Shown: positions 52,108-60,267 of the stretch, piece by piece
How the letters are laid out: each line of letters starts with the position of its first letter
Numbering within the stretch: the first letter of the stretch is position 1
Source of the DNA: Myxococcales bacterium
GTDB taxonomy: Bacteria > Myxococcota_A > Polyangia > Polyangiales > Polyangiaceae
NCBI GenBank assembly: GCA_016720545.1
Contig: JADKKK010000004.1
Coordinates: 62,001-126,000 of the forward strand
Reading direction: 5' to 3'
DNA length: 64,000 nt
Translations under genes and position numbers: made by a program
The notes under the pieces: generated by a model
The model's database searches: none
What the model was told of the DNA's origin: nothing
Seen by the model: only the letters and a program-made list of their open reading frames with translations

Positions 52108-52378
52108 CGTAAATGCCTGGGCGCTGAGGTTCGGCTGGCTCACGGTCGTCGGTGGCCTCTTGGTCCACCGCGACATGTGCTTGGGCGGCGGCAAGCGGTT
52201 CCCGGATCCCGAGCCCGCCCCCGACACGGGCCCGGCCGACTCGTCGACCGACACCGGGAAGGACGCCCACCTTCGACGCACCGGTGTTCCGTGCTCGGGA
52301 GCGACCACCCGCCGCGCGCCCCGCCCAACGGAGCGAGTCGTCGCGCACGCCGCGCCCGTCGTTCGCGAAAAGGTCTGA
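52100..52378 (+). CDS. small membrane-anchored protein, tandem paralogue 2
   Basis: The 92-residue frame from the ATG at 52100 begins with NAWALRFGWLTVVGGLLVH, then the RDMCLGGGKR core shared with its neighbour, then an Asp-rich segment (DTGPADSSTDTGKDA) typical of envelope lipoproteins here. The C-terminal 35 residues are less convincing, so the true end may differ. Conserved sequence between two overlapping short genes argues they are real and duplicated. Confidence 0.65.
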   Translation: MADVNAWALRFGWLTVVGGLLVHRDMCLGGGKRFPDPEPAPDTGPADSSTDTGKDAHLRRTGVPCSGATTRRAPRPTERVVAHAAPVVREKV

Positions 52379-52401
52379 TAAGAGTGCCTTCGCGCGCGCG
52401 G

Positions 52402-53433
52402 ATGAGCGTGACGCTCGCTCCGCTCGGGGCGCTCGACACTGCGCGTCGGGCGCTTTTCCGCGCGTCGGGCCCGCTCGCGCGCTGGCTGCTGGTCGACCGA
52501 GAGTCGCGGGTAGCCACCTTCGGCTGCGTGGGGCTCGTCGTCGCCTTCGCGCTGGCGCTCGCCTGCCCGGGGTGGGCCATCGGCGTAGGCACGGTGGTGC
52601 TCGGGGTGCCGCATGTGGTCTCCGACGTGCGCTACCTCGTCGTGCGGCGCGGGCTCGCGCGCCGCGCCTCGCTCTACGCGGGCGTGCTCGTCGCGGTCGT
52701 GGGCACGCCGCTTGGCTTTGGGCTCCGCGCGGCGGTCGTCGGCGCGGCGGTCGCGGTGGCGTTCGCGCGGGCGAGCGTCGCGCGCCGCGCCGGAGTGCTC
52801 TTCGGGCTGTCGCTCGCCTTCGCCCTCGCGTGGGTGTACCGCGGCCTCGCCGAGCTCGCGTACCTGCACGCGCACAACCTCATCGCGCTCGGATTCTTCG
52901 CCCTCTTCGCGCGGCGCATGCGCGGGGCGGTGTGGCTGCCGCTCGCCTTCTTCGTCGTGCTGGCGGCCTTCCTGCTCGGCCCGTACGCGCTGCCCGCGCT
53001 CACCTGGACCGGCGCTCTCACGCGCGCCCCCGTGGGGCTCGACCTCACCACCCTGGTGTCGCAGCTCGCGCCCACGGTCGACAGCTCATGGGCGGTGCGC
53101 GGGGTCGCGTTCTTCGCGTTCGCGCAGGCCGCGCACTACGTGGTGTGGCTCCGGCTGGTGCCCGAGCTCGAGCGGCCGTCGCCGCGGCCGCGCTCGTTCC
53201 GGCAGTCGTGGCGCGCGATCGTCCGCGAGCTGTCGCCGTACGCTGTCGCCTTCTTCGTCCTCGGGACGGTCGTGTTCGTGGGTTGGGGGCTGCGCGACCT
53301 CGCGGGCGCGCGGATCGCGTACCTCCAGAGCGCGTTCTTCCATGGGTACCTGGAGCTCGCGGTGCTCGCGCTGTTCGCCGCCGAGGGGTCGCCACAGCCC
53401 CCGATCGACGCGCCCGCGCGTGTCGCGGCGTGA
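52402..53433 (+). CDS. polytopic membrane protein with conserved His motifs
   Basis: The 343-residue protein from the ATG at 52402 has about eight or nine hydrophobic helices and four His-bearing motifs near helix ends: GVPHVVSDVRYLV, AYLHAHNLIALGF, AQAAHYVVWLRL and FFHGYLELAVL. This pattern suggests a metal-binding or redox membrane enzyme and recalls the Brp/Blh carotene-cleaving class, but the sequence match is too weak to assign. A GTG 18 bp upstream is an alternative start. It precedes a second small membrane protein, joined through a truncated mini-ORF element. Confidence 0.7.
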   Translation: MSVTLAPLGALDTARRALFRASGPLARWLLVDRESRVATFGCVGLVVAFALALACPGWAIGVGTVVLGVPHVVSDVRYLVVRRGLARRASLYAGVLVAVVGTPLGFGLRAAVVGAAVAVAFARASVARRAGVLFGLSLAFALAWVYRGLAELAYLHAHNLIALGFFALFARRMRGAVWLPLAFFVVLAAFLLGPYALPALTWTGALTRAPVGLDLTTLVSQLAPTVDSSWAVRGVAFFAFAQAAHYVVWLRLVPELERPSPRPRSFRQSWRAIVRELSPYAVAFFVLGTVVFVGWGLRDLAGARIAYLQSAFFHGYLELAVLALFAAEGSPQPPIDAPARVAA

Positions 53434-53434
53434 G

Positions 53435-53464
53435 CCTGAAGTGAGCGCCGAGGTCTCGCCTTGA
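53435..53464 (+). repeat. mini-ORF start cassette, copy D, internally deleted
   Basis: The 30-bp piece keeps the two ends of the element seen at 9837 and 30002 (CCTGAA...GTGAGC and GCCGAGGTCTCGCC) with the middle removed. It still ends with a TGA that overlaps the next gene's start (TTGA). Confidence 0.55.
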
Positions 53465-53862
53465 GCGATCTCGCGGCGCGCTATCTGTTCGCGTTCGTGG
53501 CGACGCAGATCGTCGAGTGCCCGATCTACGCGCGCGGCCCGCTTCGCGGAGCGCGCCATCCGTGGGTGACCGCGTTCGGCGCGTCGCTCCTCACGCACCC
53601 GTTCGCGGCGCTCGCGCTCCCTGCGCTGCTAGGGCGCGTGGTCGAGCGCCCGGTGTGGGTGCCCGGCGTCACGGCGCTCACCGCGGACTTCGCGCTGCGC
53701 GTCGCGGCGTTCGGCCTCGTCTCCGAGGGCTTCGCGGTGCTCGTGGAGGCGGCGTACCTGCGCGCGCTCGGCGTCCCCCGCGCGGTCGGCTGGTCTCTGC
53801 TCGCCAACGGCGCGAGCGCCGGGCTGGGCGCGGCGCTCACGCTGACCTTCGGCTTCCCCTGA
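53461..53862 (+). CDS. small polytopic membrane protein
   Basis: The 133-residue frame starts at a TTG (53461) overlapping the TGA of element copy D and has about four hydrophobic helices (RYLFAFVATQIVECP, AFGASLLTHPFAALALPALL, LRVAAFGLVSEGFAVLV, GWSLLANGASAGLGAALTL). No family is recognised. It probably works with the His-rich membrane protein upstream. Confidence 0.65.
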   Translation: MSDLAARYLFAFVATQIVECPIYARGPLRGARHPWVTAFGASLLTHPFAALALPALLGRVVERPVWVPGVTALTADFALRVAAFGLVSEGFAVLVEAAYLRALGVPRAVGWSLLANGASAGLGAALTLTFGFP

Positions 53863-53909
53863 CCCCAACGGCTCTTCGAGGTCTCTTCGGGCAGCGGGTC
53901 GCCTGGGCC

Positions 53910-55070
53910 TCAGCCGTCCTTCGCGGCGTCGCCGTCGGGCAGCGGCCCGCGCGCGAGCCACTCCCGGGCCGCGCGCCGGCCGGCCTCGTACATGTCGAGG
54001 AGCACCGAGCGCTCGAAGTGCAGGTACGAGCCAGGGCCGAAGAGCGCCGTGTCACCCGGGCGGATCGCCTGGAACAGCTCGACCCGGCCCCACGGCGCCG
54101 ACGGCAGCCGGTCGACCAGATCGTTGCGGGTGAGCAGGAGCTTGCGGTCCACGTTGTAGGCGTTCTCGAGGAGCGTATCGACGAGGCGCTCGACCGACTC
54201 GCCGAACGACCCCATGCTCGCGCCCGAGCGCCCGTCCAGCTTGGTGACGAGCACGGGTAAGAGGCGCCGAGCCCCGAGCGCGACCGCCGGGGCCATGGGC
54301 GAGTTGACGAGCAGGCCACCGTCCCACAGGAGCCGCCCGTCGAACGGCACGGGGTTGAAGAGCAGCGGGATCGACGCGCTCGCGAGCACGAGATCGAGAG
54401 GAATATCTGGCACATAGCGATAGTGTGTGGACGCCGCCGCGGTCTTGCCCGGCGGGTGGTTCACGATGCGCACGACGCCGCCGCTGCGCACGTCGATCGC
54501 GTTCAGCGCGAGCCGGACGCGGCCCCGTGGCACGGTGGGGCCGCCGATCGCCTCCGCGAGCCGCGCGCGGAGCGGGCTCGTGTCGAAGAGGTACGGGGCG
54601 TCGAGCTCCTCGAGCAGCACGCTCACCGCGTCGAACCGGGCCGTCATCAAGATCTCGAGCGCCGCCGCCAGGATGCCGCTCGCCCGCGTGAGGTGGTGCT
54701 TCTTGGCGATGGACGCGAGCAGCACGAGCTCGCGCTTTCGCTCTTGAAACGTTCGCTGCGTGTCGCGGCTGGCCACCCGAGAGAGCGCGCGACGCAGCGA
54801 ATCGAAGAAGGCCTCGTTCGCCACGATCGGCGGGCGCGCCGCGAGGTCGAGCCAGAACTGCAGCATGCGCTCGGGCGAGAGGCCCGCAGCGATCAGCGCG
54901 CCGTTGATGGCGCCGGCCGAGGTACCGCTCACCACGTCGGGCTCGCGACCGAGCCCCCGGGGATCGTCGCGCAGCACCTTCCACACGCCCACCTGGAACA
55001 CGCCGCGGGCGCCGCCGCCCGAGAGCACGAGGCCAACCGGGCGGGCAGGATCGGCGGCGAGCGCGCTCAT
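53910..55070 (-). CDS. patatin-like phospholipase
   Basis: The 386-residue protein has the patatin oxyanion loop SGGGARGVFQVGVW, the nucleophile elbow GTSAGAINGALIAAG and the catalytic Asp in WDGGLLVNSPM, so it should be a serine/aspartate lipid acyl hydrolase in the cytoplasm or at the membrane. No signal peptide is seen. TAGGGT lies six bases before the ATG at 55070. The family is certain. Confidence 0.92.
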   Translation of the reverse strand: MSALAADPARPVGLVLSGGGARGVFQVGVWKVLRDDPRGLGREPDVVSGTSAGAINGALIAAGLSPERMLQFWLDLAARPPIVANEAFFDSLRRALSRVASRDTQRTFQERKRELVLLASIAKKHHLTRASGILAAALEILMTARFDAVSVLLEELDAPYLFDTSPLRARLAEAIGGPTVPRGRVRLALNAIDVRSGGVVRIVNHPPGKTAAASTHYRYVPDIPLDLVLASASIPLLFNPVPFDGRLLWDGGLLVNSPMAPAVALGARRLLPVLVTKLDGRSGASMGSFGESVERLVDTLLENAYNVDRKLLLTRNDLVDRLPSAPWGRVELFQAIRPGDTALFGPGSYLHFERSVLLDMYEAGRRAAREWLARGPLPDGDAAKDG

Positions 55071-55154
55071 GCGCCCACCCTACACGAGCCGCCTGACCCG
55101 CGCACGACCGCGCAGCCGCTTGCTTCCCGCGCGAGTTTTGGCGACCGTGGTCGG

Positions 55155-56183
55155 ATGCGGCGCAAGGCCTCCTCGCCTGACCAGCTCGGCCTCTTCGGCG
55201 GGCCCGCGGCCGAGGCGCCGGCGGCCTCCCGCGGCGCCCCCGCGCGCGCCCGCGTGACGCCGGAGGACCTCGAGCTCGCGGCGCGGGTGCCGCCGAGCGT
55301 GCGCTTCGGGACGAGCAGCTGGACCTTCCCGGGGTGGGGCGGGGTGCTCTACGAGGGCGCGCCGACGCAGGCCGCGCTCCTCGCGGGCGGGCTGCAAGCC
55401 TACGCGACCCACCCCCTGTTTCGCGTGGTCGGGATCGATCGCAGCCACTACGCGCCGCTCGACGCCGCGACCCTCGCGCAGTACGCGGCGGGGCTCCCCG
55501 CGGGCTTCTGCGCCGTGTCGAAGGTGTGGGACGAGCTCACGACGTGTGTGTTCCCCGCGCACCCTCGCTTCGGCGAGCGCGCCTCGCACGACAACCCGAG
55601 CTTCCTCTCCGCCGAGCGTTTCCTGACCGAGGTGCTCCCGCCGTACACGGCCGCGTTCGCGCCGTTCGCGGGCCCCTTCGTCTTCGAGATCCCGCCCATG
55701 CCGCCGGCGCGCGTGCCCGCCGCCGAGGTGTTCGCCGCGCGGGTCGACGCGCTCCTCTCGCGGCTGCCTCGCGCGTTCAGGTACGCGTTCGAGCTCCGCA
55801 ACGAGGCGCTGCTGACGGGCGCGTACCTCGAGGTGCTGCGCGCCCACGGCGCCTCTCACGTGCTCAATCTGTGGACCGGCATGCCCACGTTGAGGCGTCA
55901 GCTCGCCGTGGCTGGGGTCGCCGCCGCGCCGTTCTTCGTGGTGCGCCTCATGCTCCCTCCGTTCACGCGCTACGACGTCCGCCGCGCCGATCTCGCGCCG
56001 TTCGACCGGCTCGTCGACCCGCAGCACGACGCGCGCGACGACGTGCTCGCGATCGTGCGCGCGGCCGGCGGGCGCGACGTGTTCGTGCTCGTGAACAACA
56101 AGTTCGAGGGGTGCTCGCCGGAGAGCGTGCGCGAGCTCGCGCGCCGCGTCGTGGGGGAGCTCCGGCCAGAGATCAGTCCGTGA
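55155..56183 (+). CDS. DUF72 (YecE-like) family protein
   Basis: The 342-residue TIM-barrel protein of the YecE/DUF72 family has the start strand VRFGTSSWTFPGWGGVLYEG, IDRSHYAPLD, FCAVSKVWDELT, FVFEIPP, RYAFELRNEA and VLVNNKFEGCSPE. The biochemical function of the family is not established. About 45 residues at the N-terminus are an extra Arg/Ala-rich segment. Confidence 0.85.
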   Translation: MRRKASSPDQLGLFGGPAAEAPAASRGAPARARVTPEDLELAARVPPSVRFGTSSWTFPGWGGVLYEGAPTQAALLAGGLQAYATHPLFRVVGIDRSHYAPLDAATLAQYAAGLPAGFCAVSKVWDELTTCVFPAHPRFGERASHDNPSFLSAERFLTEVLPPYTAAFAPFAGPFVFEIPPMPPARVPAAEVFAARVDALLSRLPRAFRYAFELRNEALLTGAYLEVLRAHGASHVLNLWTGMPTLRRQLAVAGVAAAPFFVVRLMLPPFTRYDVRRADLAPFDRLVDPQHDARDDVLAIVRAAGGRDVFVLVNNKFEGCSPESVRELARRVVGELRPEISP

Positions 56184-56189
56184 GCGCGC

Positions 56190-57377
56190 TCACTTCGCCT
56201 CGGGCTTCCCGGGCGCGCCCGTGGGCGGCGTCACCGGACCGCTCGGCGGCGCCGCGTGCGGGCGCTGGTCGGTCTCCTTGATGCTGTAGCGGACCAGCGC
56301 GCGGAGCACCTGGTTGCGCTCCACGTTGCCCACGATAGCCTTCAGGTCCTCGTAGATGCTGGGGTCGACCAAGAGCCCGCCGATGGTGCCTTTGCCCGCG
56401 CGGACGCCCGCCATCACGGCGCGAAGATCGTCGCTCATGGCGCCCACGTTGGTGAGCACCTTCTGCGTGTTCGGGTCGCCGTAGACCACCGCGTGGGCGA
56501 TGCCGGGTTGGGTGCGCACCGCCTCGAGGGTGTTGCGGACCTCGACGAGTGTGCCGGTGGCGCCCTGGGCCATCTTCTCGTCGTAGAGCAGCGTGTGGGC
56601 GAGGCCGGGGCCCGAGTTCACCCGGGTGGTCATCGTGTGGACGTCGGCCGTGGCGCCCGCGGCCTCGTGGCTGATGACGAGGAGGTTGTTGAGGAGCACG
56701 TCGACCTTCTTCGCCTCTTCCGGGTCGAAGAGCAGGCGGTGCGCGGCGCCGTCTTTGCGCGCGAACGCGGCGAGGATGACGTTGACCGAGGCGATCGAGC
56801 CCTTGATGTCGTCGGCGACCTTCTCGTTCGCGAGCGCGCCGGTGATGCGCTCGATGTTGCCGAGGGCGCGGTCGGCCTTCTCGCTCAGCGAGTCGAACTT
56901 CGCCAAGTACTTCGTGAGGTCGACGGGGTCTTCGGTGCGGAGCTGGGTGCCCTCGGGCGCCTTCGGGAGGCGCATGTCGCCCACCGTGAGCTCGATCATC
57001 TTGTCGCCCAGGAGGCCCTTGTTGACCACGCGCGCGATGGTGCCGCGCGGGCGATCGGGGTGCTTCTTGGCCTCTTCCTCCGACACGTCGGGGTCGAGGC
57101 GGATGCGATCGACCTCGTCGCGCACGAGGTTCAACGTGACGTGAATGCGCGTGTCGGAGGCGGTGCCCGAGTGCCCCACGTCGCCGACCGCGCCGATCTC
57201 CACGCCGCCCATGCGCACGGGCGCGCCCGGCCGGAGCCCCGCGACGTCGTTGAACGTGGCGTTGAAGCGGGCCTTCGACTCCCAGAGCCGGCGGTTGTCC
57301 CCGATCATGAAGACGAAAATGCCGCTAACGAGCAGCGCGAGGGACACGAAGATGCCGACTCGGACGTTCTTGGACAT
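56190..57377 (-). CDS. second MCE-family (MlaD-like) protein
   Basis: The 395-residue protein has an N-terminal membrane helix (VGIFVSLALLVSGIFVFMIG), an MCE domain (FNDVAGLRPGAPVRMGGVEI, NKGLLGDKMIEL) and long C-terminal helices. It is not joined to permease or ATPase genes, so it may exchange with the Mla operon 5 kb away or serve another system. Convergent with DUF72, with six bases between stops. Confidence 0.9.
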   Translation of the reverse strand: MSKNVRVGIFVSLALLVSGIFVFMIGDNRRLWESKARFNATFNDVAGLRPGAPVRMGGVEIGAVGDVGHSGTASDTRIHVTLNLVRDEVDRIRLDPDVSEEEAKKHPDRPRGTIARVVNKGLLGDKMIELTVGDMRLPKAPEGTQLRTEDPVDLTKYLAKFDSLSEKADRALGNIERITGALANEKVADDIKGSIASVNVILAAFARKDGAAHRLLFDPEEAKKVDVLLNNLLVISHEAAGATADVHTMTTRVNSGPGLAHTLLYDEKMAQGATGTLVEVRNTLEAVRTQPGIAHAVVYGDPNTQKVLTNVGAMSDDLRAVMAGVRAGKGTIGGLLVDPSIYEDLKAIVGNVERNQVLRALVRYSIKETDQRPHAAPPSGPVTPPTGAPGKPEAK

Positions 57378-57533
57378 GGATCGAAGAAAGTAGGGAGAAG
57401 AGGGGAGAGAGGGGGGGGCGACGCCGGTGCGTGTGTCGGTGCGCGGGCCGGTGCGAAGGCGCGAACGCAGCTTAGCGAGATTCCGGGCGGGCGCGACGGA
57501 TTCTCGCGGAGCGCCATGAAGCGACGCGCGCCC

Positions 57534-58355
57534 CTACCGCCGCTCGGGCCTCACAGCTCGCCCCGCGGCCAAGAGCGCCCCGCTCGTGAGGAACACCGCG
57601 ACGGCCGCGAACATGAGCACGTGGGGGGCGCGCAGCATCGACGCGACGCCCTGATCGAGCGCGGCGCCGAGCGACACGCCGTCGGCCGAGCCGAAGCCCA
57701 CGAACGACAGCGAGGCCTCGCTCAGCACCACGGCCGACGCGGACGAGCCAAGCTGCACGGCCACGGTGCCGAGGAGGTTCGGCACGACGTGTCGAAACAC
57801 GATGGCCGTCTCGCCGAGGCCGAGCGCCCGCGCGGCCTCCACGAAGCCCGCTCCGCGCAGCACGCGGCCCTCGGCGAGAGCGAGCCGCGCGAACGGCGCC
57901 CAGCTCGTGAGGGCGAAGACGCACGCGAGGTGAAGACGCGTGGGGTGGCGCACCGCGGAGAGCACCGAGAGCGCGAGCAGGAAGCTCGGGAACGCCTGGA
58001 GGCCGTCACAGAGCTGCGCGACCGCACCCTCGAGGCGCCCGCGTCGCATGGCGGCCAGCGCGCCGAGGGGCGTGCCCACGAGGAAGCCCACGGTCGCCAC
58101 GGTGACCGCGAGCAGCAGCGCGCGGAGGCACGCGCTCGCGAGGAGCGCCCCGAGATCGACGCCGCCCTCGCCGCACCCCAAGAGGTGGCCCGGCCCCGGC
58201 GGGAGGTAGGCCTCTTCGGGCGCCAGGCGGGTGGGCGAGGCGCCGGTGACGACGAGCGAGACCCCCGCGAAACAGACGAGCGCCGCGAGCGGTGCCAGCG
58301 CGAGGAGGCGCGCGCGCGCCGTAGAGCTCCCCTCCGATTTTGCGCCTCGGCTCAC
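57534..58355 (-). CDS. dipeptide-type ABC permease (DppC-like)
   Basis: The 273-residue membrane protein has the DppC/OppC fold with about six helices and the EAA loop (FVEAARALGLGETAIVFRHV). It overlaps the DppB-like gene by 4 bp (GTGA). An ATP-binding subunit and a binding protein are absent here. Function inferred from family. Confidence 0.88.
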   Translation of the reverse strand: MSRGAKSEGSSTARARLLALAPLAALVCFAGVSLVVTGASPTRLAPEEAYLPPGPGHLLGCGEGGVDLGALLASACLRALLLAVTVATVGFLVGTPLGALAAMRRGRLEGAVAQLCDGLQAFPSFLLALSVLSAVRHPTRLHLACVFALTSWAPFARLALAEGRVLRGAGFVEAARALGLGETAIVFRHVVPNLLGTVAVQLGSSASAVVLSEASLSFVGFGSADGVSLGAALDQGVASMLRAPHVLMFAAVAVFLTSGALLAAGRAVRPERR

Positions 58356-59329
58356 CGCAGCACCCGGGGGTCGACCGCGCCATGCACCGCCTGCGCGCCC
58401 GCCTGGGCCACCACGAAGAGCGCGCCGGTGAGCACGACCGCGGCCTCCAGCACGGGCAGGTCGCGCGTGGCGTAGGCCTCGAGGATGAGCGAGCCGAGGC
58501 CCGGGCGCTCGAACAGGCGCTCGAGGACGACCGCGCCGCCGAGCAGCGCGCCGAGCTGCGTGCCCACCACCGTGGCGATCGGCCCCACGCAGGCTGGCAC
58601 CGCGTGGAGGAGCCACACACGCGCCCCGCTCGCGCCCTTCGCGCGGGCGACCGTGAGAAACTGCGCGCGCTCGAGGTCCTTCAGCGAAGCTCGCGTGATG
58701 CGGCCAACGTGCGCGAAGAGCGGAACGGAGAGCAGCGACGAGGCGAAGAGGAGCCCCGCGGCGCCGGCCTCGGGATCGCCCGGGAGGGGCACCAGGCGGA
58801 GCTTCGCCGAGAGCACGAACGTGAGCAGCGGCGCGAACGCGAGCAGCGGCGTGGAGGCGCACACGACGAGGAGCCGCTCCACGTGCCGCCGCCCGCGCCC
58901 GAGCCACGGGCCCGACGCGAGCACCGCGAGGCCGACGCCGAGCGCGGCGCCGAGCAGGACCGCCACGAGCGCGAGCGACGCGGTGGGCCCGAGGGCGGCG
59001 GCGAGGGCGGAGCGGACCGACGTGCCGGGCCGGCGGAGCGAGTCGCCGAGATCGAGCGTGACGAGGCGCCGGAGAAAGAGCGCATATTGCACGTAAAGCG
59101 GCTGGTCGAGCGAGAGCCTCGCGCGGAGCACGGCGCGCTCGTCGGGCCCGGCCAGATCGCCCAGCACGAGGGCGGCTGGATCCCCGGGCAAGAGGCGCAG
59201 CGACAGGAACACCGCGGTCGCCAGCGCGAGCACCACGACGAGCGAGCCCGAGACGCGCCGAGCGAAGGCCAGCGCCGCGCCGAGCGACCGGCGCCCGAGA
59301 GAGAGGCGCTTCGCCGCGCCCTCAGCCAC
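58352..59329 (-). CDS. dipeptide-type ABC permease (DppB-like)
   Basis: The 325-residue protein begins with a membrane helix and the DppB signature (FLSLRLLPGDPAALVLGD, SLDQPLYVQYALFLRRLV, LDLGDSLRRPGTSV), and has the EAA loop FLTVARAKGASGARVWLLHA. The start overlaps the end of an upstream Cys-rich lipoprotein gene by 8 bp, so three genes form a unit. It would import a peptide or similar ligand if ATPases are supplied elsewhere. Confidence 0.9.
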   Translation of the reverse strand: MAEGAAKRLSLGRRSLGAALAFARRVSGSLVVVLALATAVFLSLRLLPGDPAALVLGDLAGPDERAVLRARLSLDQPLYVQYALFLRRLVTLDLGDSLRRPGTSVRSALAAALGPTASLALVAVLLGAALGVGLAVLASGPWLGRGRRHVERLLVVCASTPLLAFAPLLTFVLSAKLRLVPLPGDPEAGAAGLLFASSLLSVPLFAHVGRITRASLKDLERAQFLTVARAKGASGARVWLLHAVPACVGPIATVVGTQLGALLGGAVVLERLFERPGLGSLILEAYATRDLPVLEAAVVLTGALFVVAQAGAQAVHGAVDPRVLR

Positions 59330-59918
59330 CGCCGTCGGGGGCGTCGGTCGCGCTGTCGGTTGGGGAGGCGTCGCGCGGGCCCGCGTCGAGCGGCGCGGCG
59401 TCGATCGGGGGGGCCGCGTCGCCCGCGTCGGCCGGGGTCGGGCCGGGCAGGGGCGGCGCGGCGGCGGAGCAGACGGGGGCTACGGCGCTCAGCGCCGGGC
59501 TCGTGAGCGCGTCGGCCTCGCGCGGTACACACACGCGGCGCGACTGATCGGAGTCGAGCACGATGCCTTGGAGGTTGGGGCTGCGCGGATCGCGGCACAC
59601 GTACCCGTCGCGGCAGTCCTTGTCGACCTCGCACGCCCGCATGCAGAAGCTCCGCGCCGTGCGCGCGATGGAGCGGTCGGAGTAGAGGCAGCCGGGCACG
59701 CGCCCGCCGAAGACCACGCACGAGGCCTCCTCGGGGCAGCCGTCGCCGACGCAGTTGAACACCGTGCAATAGCCGCCGGACTGGGAGGTGTCGCAGAGGC
59801 GATCGCCGCGCTGCGAGCAGTCGGTCGAGAGGACGCACGAGTCGCCGATGCTAGGCTGGCAGGCCAGGCCGAACAGGCCGAGCCCAAGCGTCAGCGCGGC
59901 CGCGAGGCGGCCTGGCAT
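59322..59918 (-). CDS. Cys-rich lipoprotein linked to the permease pair
   Basis: The 198-residue protein from the ATG at 59918 has a signal ending LGLFGLAC and then a Cys-rich domain with about 13 cysteines (CVLSTDCSQRGDRLC, CVGDGCPEEASC, CMRACEVDKDCRDGYVC) followed by a Pro/Asp/Ala linker. It overlaps the permease gene by 8 bp. It lacks the fold of an Opp binding protein, so its link to transport is unclear. An ATG at 60041 is a second possible start with GGAGG one base before it. Confidence 0.7.
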   Translation of the reverse strand: MPGRLAAALTLGLGLFGLACQPSIGDSCVLSTDCSQRGDRLCDTSQSGGYCTVFNCVGDGCPEEASCVVFGGRVPGCLYSDRSIARTARSFCMRACEVDKDCRDGYVCRDPRSPNLQGIVLDSDQSRRVCVPREADALTSPALSAVAPVCSAAAPPLPGPTPADAGDAAPPIDAAPLDAGPRDASPTDSATDAPDGGG

Positions 59919-60267
59919 GGGCCAGGCTCGAGCCGCCCGCCGCGCGGCGTCCGCGGTGTGCGCGCGCGTGAGGGGCGCGGGGCCCCGCGCGGTGGCGCGG
60001 GCGACGTGGCGAGCGAGATTCGGTCGATGTGGGTCCACCATGCCTCCGGCGCGCGCGACCCTAGCGAAAAAGCGGCGTGAGCGGGAGTCTTCCGCGCGCC
60101 CAGGGCCCCGATCGGCTCGCACCTTCACTGGCATTGCCGAACGGCGCGTCGTGCTCTACGTTCCGCGCCCGTGGGCCCCTGAGCCCGACCCGAACCTCGG
60201 CCGTGGCGACGCTCCTCTGGGGCCCCCCTGGCCACCGCCGCCCCGGCGGCCCCGCGAAGGAACACGT
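59919..60267 (+). other. 349-bp gap between divergent genes
   Basis: This stretch between the Cys-rich lipoprotein gene and the ferredoxin gene holds the promoter-like pair at 60134 and a TAGGGT box at 60063-60058 facing left. I see no coding frame or repeat in the rest. Confidence 0.5.
60134..60162 (+). promoter_or_regulatory. possible promoter of the ferredoxin gene
   Basis: TTGCCG (60134-60139) and TACGTT (60157-60162) lie 17 bp apart, about 105 bp before the ferredoxin ATG. Confidence 0.35.

Noticed and set aside
52402..53433. Assignment of the His-rich membrane protein as a Brp/Blh carotene dioxygenase
   Set aside because: His motifs are reminiscent but spacing and surrounding residues do not match well enough, and no carotenoid gene is nearby.
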